A stretch of DNA of 5,537 nt from Thauera sp. GTDB lineage: Bacteria; Pseudomonadota; Gammaproteobacteria; Burkholderiales; Rhodocyclaceae. Below are positions 1 to 4,305 of the stretch, one piece after another. Where the stretch lies: positions 1 through 5,537 of the forward strand of contig JAKLLJ010000233.1 of the NCBI GenBank assembly GCA_023150215.1, in the 5' to 3' direction. The stretch's first letter is position 1, and the number at the start of each line of letters is the position of its first letter. The notes under the pieces were generated by a model. It was not told where the DNA came from. It searched no databases and saw nothing but the letters and a program-made list of their open reading frames with translations. A program made the position numbers and the translations under genes.

Positions 1-46
1 GCTCGATCTTGCGCGTCGCTTCCTCGTAGTTTTCAAATCCAGCCAT
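1..46 (-). CDS. Start of an unrecognised protein, truncated by the left window edge
   Basis: Only the first 15 codons are visible, reading MAGFENYEEATRKIE, and the frame is still open at the edge. The start is supported by a good Shine-Dalgarno sequence on the minus strand: GAGGAG (plus-strand 52-57), five bases before the ATG. The fragment is hydrophilic and charged, with no sign of a signal peptide or membrane segment, so a cytoplasmic protein is more likely. It lies 77 bp downstream of the methyltransferase gene on the same strand and could be cotranscribed with it, because I see no convincing terminator between them. I do not recognise the family and assign no function. Confidence 0.6.
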   Translation of the reverse strand, partial: MAGFENYEEATRKIE

Positions 47-123
47 GACGGCTCCTCGGATGTGTGGCGTTCATTTGCTGCGTGGCGTCACGGTGCCGGC
101 TTCAAGGCGTTCGGGCGCCTCGC

Positions 124-1140
124 TCACACGCGCAGCAGCAGCACCTTCAGCGGCGGGTTGTCGTCGCGACTGGGAAAGTCCGCTTCCGGAACGATCCACT
201 CGGCCTCGCGCACGCTACGGCCCGCCTTGCGTGCGCTGCGCTCGAGCTGCTCGAGCCAGTCCTCGCGGCGCACGCGGGCGACGTTGTTGCAGCAGATCAG
301 GGTGCCGCCTTCCGCGGTGGCGAGCAGCGCGGGCTTGAACAGCGCGGCATAGTCGTGCACCAGGTCGACCACGCCGAAGCGGCTCTTGGCGTAGCGTGGC
401 GGGTCGAGGAAGACGAGGTCGAAGCAGTGCGGCGCCAGTTCGGGGAAGGGCGGCAGGTGCTTGCCGCGAACCACCTTGGGCTGGCCGATGCCGGCGAACT
501 GGCGCAGCGCGGCGAAGGCGTCCGACTTGATGAAGCGCACGCGGATCGGCAGCTCGTTGAGGCGGGCATTGTCCTTGCCGACCGCGAGGCTGGATTCGGC
601 GAAATCCACATTGACCACGTGACGCGCACCGGCCTTGGCCGCGGCGATGCCGACGCCGCAGGTGTAGGCGAACACGTTGAGCAGGGACTTGCCCGCGGCT
701 TCCTGCATGACGCGGCGCCGCGCCGCGCGCAGGTCGAGGAACAGCCAGGGGTCCTGACCGGCGTGGCGGGCCTGGAAGCGGTAGCGCACGCCGAGCTCGG
801 AAAATTCAGAAGGCTGCTCGGCGAGCGCCTGCTGTTCGGGCGGCAACGTGTTGGCGATGCGCGAGTTCTTGCCGCTGCGGTCGTTCCACACCAGCGCCAG
901 GCCGGGCAGGGCTTCGGCGTAGAAGGCCTCGAGCTCGGCCAGCTGCTCGACGCTCAGCGGACGATGGAAGGTCTGCACCAGCAACACGCTGCCGTAGCGG
1001 TCGACCGTGATGCCGGGCGCGCCTTCGACGGTGCCGTGGAAGAGACGCCAGGCGTCGGTCTGTTCGGCAGCGAGCTGCGCAATCAGGGGAGCTCGGGCGG
1101 CAAGCGCAGCCGAGAGCAGCTCGGTGAGGGAGGAGGACAT
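124..1140 (-). CDS. Class I SAM-dependent methyltransferase, RlmI/COG1092-like, without PUA domain
   Basis: This 338-residue protein probably transfers a methyl group from S-adenosylmethionine to RNA, most likely ribosomal. The C-terminal half carries the Rossmann-fold signatures: motif I around residues 153-166 (NVFAYTCGVGIA), an acidic residue ending the second strand (VNVDF, Asp179), SDAF at 206-209, and motif IV LDPPRY at 245-250. The N-terminal part (about 1-125, with FHGTVEGAPGITVDRYG at 34-50) resembles the RlmI-type central domain, but the PUA domain that begins E. coli RlmI is absent. After motif IV the protein has ICCNN (282-286), where I recall RlmI having a Ser-Cys-Ser-Gly stretch, so the target base may differ from that of RlmI (23S rRNA m5C1962). 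I chose the ATG at 1140, preceded by GGAA five bases upstream. The in-frame ATG at 1200 would add 20 residues unlike the family and cover the likely promoter. The class is secure; the substrate is inferred. Confidence 0.9.
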   Translation of the reverse strand: MSSSLTELLSAALAARAPLIAQLAAEQTDAWRLFHGTVEGAPGITVDRYGSVLLVQTFHRPLSVEQLAELEAFYAEALPGLALVWNDRSGKNSRIANTLPPEQQALAEQPSEFSELGVRYRFQARHAGQDPWLFLDLRAARRRVMQEAAGKSLLNVFAYTCGVGIAAAKAGARHVVNVDFAESSLAVGKDNARLNELPIRVRFIKSDAFAALRQFAGIGQPKVVRGKHLPPFPELAPHCFDLVFLDPPRYAKSRFGVVDLVHDYAALFKPALLATAEGGTLICCNNVARVRREDWLEQLERSARKAGRSVREAEWIVPEADFPSRDDNPPLKVLLLRV

Positions 1141-1164
1141 GGCGGTTCCGACGCAGGGCGCGAC

Positions 1165-1170
1165 AGTATG
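1165..1170 (-). promoter_or_regulatory. Candidate -10 box for the methyltransferase gene
   Basis: On the minus strand the box reads CATACT, matching 4 of 6 positions of the sigma-70 -10 consensus. It sits 24 bases before the methyltransferase ATG. No good -35 box is found 16-18 bases further upstream. Support comes mainly from position: it follows the terminator-like hairpin at the end of the FUSC gene and lies in the short spacer before the next start. Confidence 0.25.
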
Positions 1171-1208
1171 CCCGAAGCGCGCCTGAAGCCGTCCCTGCAC
1201 TCACGGCA

Positions 1209-1245
1209 TGCGCAGTTTCAAAAGTCTCGCGGCAACAGCCGCGAG
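1209..1245 (-). terminator. Intrinsic-terminator-like hairpin overlapping the FUSC stop codon
   Basis: On the minus strand CTCGCGGC (1238-1245) and GCCGCGAG (1226-1233) form a perfect 8-bp, very GC-rich stem closed by a TGTT loop. The stem is followed two bases later by TTTT and then GAAACTGCG. The hairpin encodes some of the last residues of the FUSC protein (LLPRDF region), and its T run overlaps the TGA stop at 1218-1220. The short T run makes termination plausible but not certain; the element would separate FUSC from the methyltransferase gene. Confidence 0.5.
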
Positions 1246-2321
1246 GGCGTCATGCGGCGCAACAAACCGCCGACGAGCGTGCGAAAGCGCGCGCTGTGCA
1301 GGCAGATGCCGCCGACCAGGCCCACCACACAGCCCAACACGGTGTCGATGAAGCGCGACTGGATCAGTTCGGCCAGTGGCGCGTGGCCGAGGGTGGCAGC
1401 CTCGGCGAGCAGCAGCGTGAGCGGGGTGATGAAGATCACCGCGAGCCCGTAGTGGCGCACCACCAGGGTCTCGATGGTGAACGCGAGCACGATCACCAGC
1501 AGCGCGATCCGCCACGGGTCGAGCGGCAGGCTCAGGAGGCTCCAGGCGAGCAGCATCCCGATCGCGGTGCCGAGCACGCGCTGGAGCTGGCGGTTCCAAA
1601 CCGCGCGCAGCGACACGCCCTGGATCACCGCGAGGCAGCTCACCGGCACCCAGTAGGGGCGGTCGAGCTGCAGGGCCTGGGCGATCGCGAGCGACAGGCC
1701 GACGAAGGCGCCGATCATCACCGCGTCGAAGACGACGAAGTCGAAGGTGGGCGGCGGCGGCGGCGCCGCCGGTTCGGGCGCCTGCAGGCGCAGGATGTGC
1801 AGGCTGTAGCAGAAGGCGATCAGGCCGGCGAGCAGCGCACCCATGGTTAGCAGGCCGACACGCAGCGGGATTTCCTCCACCGTGCCGGGCGTGTAGGCGC
1901 CGATCGCCGCAGCCATGACGAAGAACAGGCTGCCCGGCGGACCCACGCGGTAGAAGCGGCACACCATCGTCACCAGCATGGCGATCAGGCCGAGCACGCC
2001 GACCGTGGCCAGCGGCAGGAAATGCGTGATCAGGCCGAGCGCGTAGCTCGCCGACATGCCGAAGGCGCAGGCCATCAGCCACACCATGCGGTGCGACATC
2101 GGCGTGTTGGGCAGATACAGGAAGGCGAGGCCGCCGATCGACGAGATCAGGCCGTACTCGAGGTGGTCGAACCACGCCCCGACCATCAGCGGCAGGCCGG
2201 AAGCGAGCGCCGCGGCAAAAGGCATCTGCCAGCGCCGGGTGCTGGGGTTGACGGTGGTGAGGTGGTGCCACTCGGCGCGTGCCAGGTCGCGCGCGCGCTG
2301 TAGCCTTGAGCGGGTCGTCAT
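1218..2321 (-). CDS. FUSC-family inner-membrane protein (putative exporter-like)
   Basis: This 367-residue integral membrane protein belongs to the fusaric-acid-resistance/YccS/aromatic-acid-exporter superfamily. Two membrane blocks are visible. The first covers about residues 33-176, with hydrophobic stretches near 33-50, 56-71, 80-121, 131-146 and 153-176. After a proline-rich linker (PAAPPPPPT, 184-192) the second covers about 197-341. The second block carries the FUSC signature: RPYWVPVSCLAVIQG (221-235), an Arg-rich turn (NRQLQRVLGTAIG, 243-255), then four hydrophobic segments. The C-terminus is short and basic. Members such as E. coli YccS are about twice as long and have a large soluble domain; this one has none, so it is a compact form. 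Known relatives export aromatic acids or fusaric acid with partner proteins, but no membrane-fusion or outer-membrane partner is next to it. The ATG at 2321 lacks a clear Shine-Dalgarno sequence; no better in-frame start is seen nearby. The substrate is unknown. Confidence 0.88.
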   Translation of the reverse strand: MTTRSRLQRARDLARAEWHHLTTVNPSTRRWQMPFAAALASGLPLMVGAWFDHLEYGLISSIGGLAFLYLPNTPMSHRMVWLMACAFGMSASYALGLITHFLPLATVGVLGLIAMLVTMVCRFYRVGPPGSLFFVMAAAIGAYTPGTVEEIPLRVGLLTMGALLAGLIAFCYSLHILRLQAPEPAAPPPPPTFDFVVFDAVMIGAFVGLSLAIAQALQLDRPYWVPVSCLAVIQGVSLRAVWNRQLQRVLGTAIGMLLAWSLLSLPLDPWRIALLVIVLAFTIETLVVRHYGLAVIFITPLTLLLAEAATLGHAPLAELIQSRFIDTVLGCVVGLVGGICLHSARFRTLVGGLLRRMTPSRLLPRDF

Positions 2322-2351
2322 GCGTGTCTGCCGGTGGTTGCGCCGATGTTT

Positions 2352-2357
2352 AGCATA
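2352..2357 (-). promoter_or_regulatory. Candidate -10 box for the FUSC gene
   Basis: The minus strand reads TATGCT, 4 of 6 matches to TATAAT, inside a short AT-rich island (ACTATGCTAAACAT) in otherwise very GC-rich DNA. It lies 30 bases before the FUSC ATG, a normal leader distance. The sequence 17 bases upstream does not resemble a sigma-70 -35 box, so the call rests on the -10 and its position in the 97-bp gap after the Ada-like gene. Confidence 0.3.
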
Positions 2358-2418
2358 GTGCGCGCGGCGCCGCGACGATTTTCGGCCGATGCCACGGCGG
2401 GCGAAGAGACTTGCCGCC

Positions 2419-3291
2419 TCAGCCGCCGTGGCGCGCCGCCTCGCAACCGAGCAGCGCGAGCTTGCGTTCGCTGCCCCAGCGGTAGTCGCCGACCTCGCCG
2501 CCTGCGCGGATCACGCGGTGGCAAGGGATCAGGTAGCCGATGGTGTTGGCCGCCAGCGCGCCGCCGAGCGCGCGGGCCGCGTCGCGCTGGCCGAGCGTGG
2601 TGGCGAGCTGGCGATAGGAGCGCAGATGCCCGGGCGGGATGCGGATCAGCGCTTCCCACACCTTGACCTGGAAGTTGGTGCCGCGAAGCACCAGATGCAC
2701 GCGGCCCGGTTCTGGCGCATGCGCAAAGATGCGCTGCATCAGCGCCTGCGCGCCGTCGTCGTCGCGGTGCAACACGGCCGCCGGCCAGCGCGCGCGCAGT
2801 TCGGCGATCATCGTCTCGTCACCGTTGTCGCGGTCGCTGCGGAACGCGAAATGGCACACGCCGCGCGCCGTCCATGCCACCAGCGCGTCGCCGAAGGGGG
2901 TTGGCGCGATACCGTGGCCGATGTCGATGCCCCGCGCGGCAGCCTGGATTTCGCCCGGCGTCATCGCCTCGCAGCTCACCATCAGGTCGTGCAGCCGGCC
3001 ACTGCCGCTCAGCCCGGCAGCGGCGGCCACGGTGAGCGTGGACGTGGCCGCGGCGAGGCGCGTACGCGCATATTCCTTGGTCAGGTACTGCAGGAAGCGC
3101 TTCGGCGAGATACCGGCCCAGGCGCAGAACACGCGCTGCAGGTGCTGCGGGCTGAGATGCACCGCGGCGGCGATCTCCTCCAGCGTCGGCTGGGCACGGG
3201 CCTGGGCGCGGATGAAGGCGATCGCGCGGGCGACGGTGGCGTAGTGACGGGCTTGCTGATCGAGGCGGTCCATGGGGCGGGTTCCGGGCAT
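2419..3291 (-). CDS. Ada-like protein: AraC-type HTH fused to O6-methylguanine-DNA methyltransferase
   Basis: This 290-residue protein should remove O6-alkyl groups from guanine in DNA by irreversible transfer to a cysteine, and probably also binds DNA as a regulator. Residues about 15-119 form an AraC/XylS double helix-turn-helix (first HTH near 36-57; second near 86-112, with GLSGSGRLHDL and EAMTPGE as in Ada relatives). Residues about 128-200 fit the N-terminal alkyltransferase subdomain, and 203-287 the catalytic one: GTNFQVKVWEAL, then ARALGGALAANT with the helix arginine (Arg240) and hinge Asn249, then the active site PCHRV with Cys257, then YRWGSERKLALL. The N-terminal zinc domain of E. 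coli Ada, which takes methyl from phosphotriesters, is absent, and the 147-bp gap upstream has no room for it. The ATG at 3291 is favoured over Met7 (3273) because GGAGG lies seven bases before it. The architecture is seen directly; self-regulation is inference. Confidence 0.93.
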   Translation of the reverse strand: MPGTRPMDRLDQQARHYATVARAIAFIRAQARAQPTLEEIAAAVHLSPQHLQRVFCAWAGISPKRFLQYLTKEYARTRLAAATSTLTVAAAAGLSGSGRLHDLMVSCEAMTPGEIQAAARGIDIGHGIAPTPFGDALVAWTARGVCHFAFRSDRDNGDETMIAELRARWPAAVLHRDDDGAQALMQRIFAHAPEPGRVHLVLRGTNFQVKVWEALIRIPPGHLRSYRQLATTLGQRDAARALGGALAANTIGYLIPCHRVIRAGGEVGDYRWGSERKLALLGCEAARHGG

Positions 3292-3298
3292 GCGCCCG

Positions 3299-3303
3299 CC
3301 TCC
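3299..3303 (-). promoter_or_regulatory. Ribosome binding site deciding the start of the Ada-like gene
   Basis: The minus strand reads GGAGG followed by seven bases and then ATG at 3291. This is the best Shine-Dalgarno match upstream of any complete gene in the window. It favours the upstream ATG over the second in-frame ATG at 3273, which has only a GGAAC eight bases away. Confidence 0.6.
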
Positions 3304-3343
3304 ACGGTGGACGCGCCGAGGGCGCGGGGGCGGGTTGCGTCCA

Positions 3344-3371
3344 AGTATGGCGCGGTGGCCGGGGGGATCAA
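3344..3371 (-). promoter_or_regulatory. Candidate sigma-70 promoter for the Ada-like gene
   Basis: On the minus strand TTGATC (3366-3371) is followed by a 16-base spacer and CATACT (3344-3349). Each box matches 4 of 6 consensus positions and the spacing is close to optimal. The -10 box ends 52 bases before the ATG at 3291, leaving a leader of about 45 bases. I see no E. coli-type Ada box (AAT plus GCAA half-elements) beside it, which fits the loss of the methylphosphotriester-sensing domain. Confidence 0.4.
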
Positions 3372-3438
3372 CCCGATTCTTGCGGACCTGCCTGTCGCCC
3401 AGTCTGCCGGCAGGCGTGCCACCGATGAGCGCAGCGCT

Positions 3439-4086
3439 TCAGAACGGCAGCGTGCTGTCGAACAGCATCGGCACCCGCGTGTGCGGATGCATGAAGGCAA
3501 TCTGCACGGCGTGCAGGTGCATGCGCGCGAACGCGACGGCGCTGGCTGCGGGCGCGTAGAGCGGGTCGCCGAGGATGGGGTGGCCGATGGACAGCAGATG
3601 CACACGCAACTGGTGCGAGCGCCCGGTCACCGGCTTGAGTTCGACGCGCGTCACCGCCTCGTCACCCTCGCCCTGGCGGTCGAGCACGCGGTAGCGGGTG
3701 AGGGCGCGGCGCCCGCGCACCGGATCGACGACCTGGCGCGGTCGGCGCTCGGGATCCGCGCGCAGCGCCAGGTCGATCTCGCCGCTGTCGTGCGCGACAT
3801 GGCCGTGCACCATGGCGACGTAGCGCTTGCCGACGGTGCGCTGCTCGAAGGCCAGGCTCATCCGGCGCAGCATCTCGGCGCCGCGGGCGAACAGGACCAA
3901 GCCGGAGGTGGCGGCGTCGAGGCGATGCACGATCAGCGCGTCCGGCCATGCCGCCTGCACACGCGTCGCCAGGCAATCCTGCCGGCCCTCGCCGCCGGCG
4001 GGAACGGAGCGCAGCCCGGCGGGCTTGTCGACGACGAGCAGGAAGTCGTCGGCGAAGAGAATGGGCGGACAGGGCAGCGCGGGCAT
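3439..4086 (-). CDS. rluA: RluA-type RNA pseudouridine synthase
   Basis: This 215-residue enzyme should convert selected uridines to pseudouridine in RNA. The length and layout match E. coli RluA (219 residues), which acts on 23S rRNA U746 and on tRNA U32. Visible signatures are the opening strand and KPAGLRSVP (21-29), the catalytic motif VHRLDAATSG (53-62) with nucleophile Asp57, the basic KRYVA segment (87-91), and KPVTGRSHQLRVHL (151-164) followed by IGHPILGDPLYA (167-178). There is no N-terminal S4 domain, which separates it from the longer RluC and RluD proteins. The ATG at 4086 lacks a clear Shine-Dalgarno sequence, but it is the only reasonable start because no in-frame ATG, GTG or TTG lies in the codons just upstream. 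It follows the REP cluster and precedes the Ada-like gene by 147 bp. RluA identity is strong by motif and size; the exact uridines are inferred. Confidence 0.92.
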   Translation of the reverse strand: MPALPCPPILFADDFLLVVDKPAGLRSVPAGGEGRQDCLATRVQAAWPDALIVHRLDAATSGLVLFARGAEMLRRMSLAFEQRTVGKRYVAMVHGHVAHDSGEIDLALRADPERRPRQVVDPVRGRRALTRYRVLDRQGEGDEAVTRVELKPVTGRSHQLRVHLLSIGHPILGDPLYAPAASAVAFARMHLHAVQIAFMHPHTRVPMLFDSTLPF

Positions 4087-4120
4087 GGCGGATTCGGTTG
4101 CAGGCGGATGGGGCTTCCGG

Positions 4121-4144
4121 GTTCGCGGCTTCCGCCGCTCCTAC
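4121..4144 (-). repeat. REP-like palindrome, copy A
   Basis: Read on the minus strand this 24-base unit starts GTAGGAGCGGCGG and ends AAGCCGCGAAC. It differs from copy B at only two of 24 positions. It has the GTAG head and GC-rich foldback (GCGGC/GCCGC) typical of REP elements linked to REP-associated tyrosine transposases (RAYTs). It is inverted relative to copy B, with 26 bases between them. Confidence 0.75.
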
Positions 4145-4170
4145 ATCGGGAGGGGCGGTGGCGGTTTTTG

Positions 4171-4194
4171 GTAGGAGCGGCGGCAGCCGCGAGC
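4171..4194 (+). repeat. REP-like palindrome, copy B
   Basis: The plus strand reads GTAGGAGCGGCGG then CAGCCGCGAGC. The stem is GCGGC/GCCGC around a GGCA loop. A TTTT follows directly on the plus strand, but no plus-strand gene is present for it to terminate. With copy A it forms an inverted REP pair resembling a REPIN/BIME unit. Confidence 0.75.
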
Positions 4195-4241
4195 TTTTAC
4201 GGACCGCACCGTGGCGCTGCAGCGATCTGCCGGCCGATGAT

Positions 4242-4265
4242 GCTCGCGGCTTGCGCCGCTCCCCC
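4242..4265 (-). repeat. Degenerate REP-like palindrome, copy C
   Basis: Read on the minus strand it starts GGGGGAGCGGCGC and ends AAGCCGCGAGC, matching copy B at 20 of 24 positions. The conserved GTAG head has become GGGG, and two differences fall in the loop. It has the same orientation as copy A and abuts the hairpin that follows the porin gene. Confidence 0.6.
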
Positions 4266-4296
4266 AGCCCTGCCACGATACACGGCCGGGCTGGGG
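4262..4296 (-). terminator. GC hairpin just downstream of the porin gene
   Basis: On the minus strand CCCCAGCCC (4288-4296) and GGGCTGGGG (4262-4270) form a perfect 9-bp stem around a 17-base loop, which could extend by three more pairs after one mismatch. It begins nine bases after the porin stop codon. No T run follows; REP copy C starts within the distal arm. It could be a terminator without a U-tract, or a structure that protects the 3' end of an abundant porin mRNA. Confidence 0.45.
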
Positions 4297-4305
4297 CGGT
4301 GCCGA

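Noticed and set aside
105..120. A small hairpin (AGGCG/CGCCT) just after the methyltransferase stop as a terminator
   Set aside because: The stem is only 5 bp with a 6-base loop and no T run follows on the minus strand, so it is not distinguishable from chance in GC-rich DNA.
1141..1200. A 20-residue upstream extension of the methyltransferase starting at the ATG at 1200
   Set aside because: It has no family similarity that I can see, would cover the candidate -10 box, and the ATG at 1140 has its own upstream GGAA.
64..1452. A 462-codon open frame on the plus strand across the methyltransferase and the end of FUSC
   Set aside because: It is a shadow of the minus-strand methyltransferase, with no recognisable domain, and continues through the intergenic gap and into the FUSC gene.
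1751..1775. A GGC-rich run as a microsatellite or phase-variation tract
   Set aside because: It is a short imperfect run that encodes the polyproline linker of the FUSC protein on the minus strand. Triplet changes would keep the frame, so on/off switching is not expected.
1201..2271. A 356-codon open frame on the minus strand in another frame of the FUSC gene
   Set aside because: It is almost entirely Arg/Pro/Ala/His-rich, as expected from a shifted frame of GC-rich DNA. The 1218-2321 frame has clear membrane segments and the FUSC signature.
3387..3414. A CCTGCC/GGCAGG hairpin downstream of rluA as a terminator
   Set aside because: The stem is 6 bp around a 16-base loop with no T run after it. 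One arm also folds on itself as CTGCCGGCAG.
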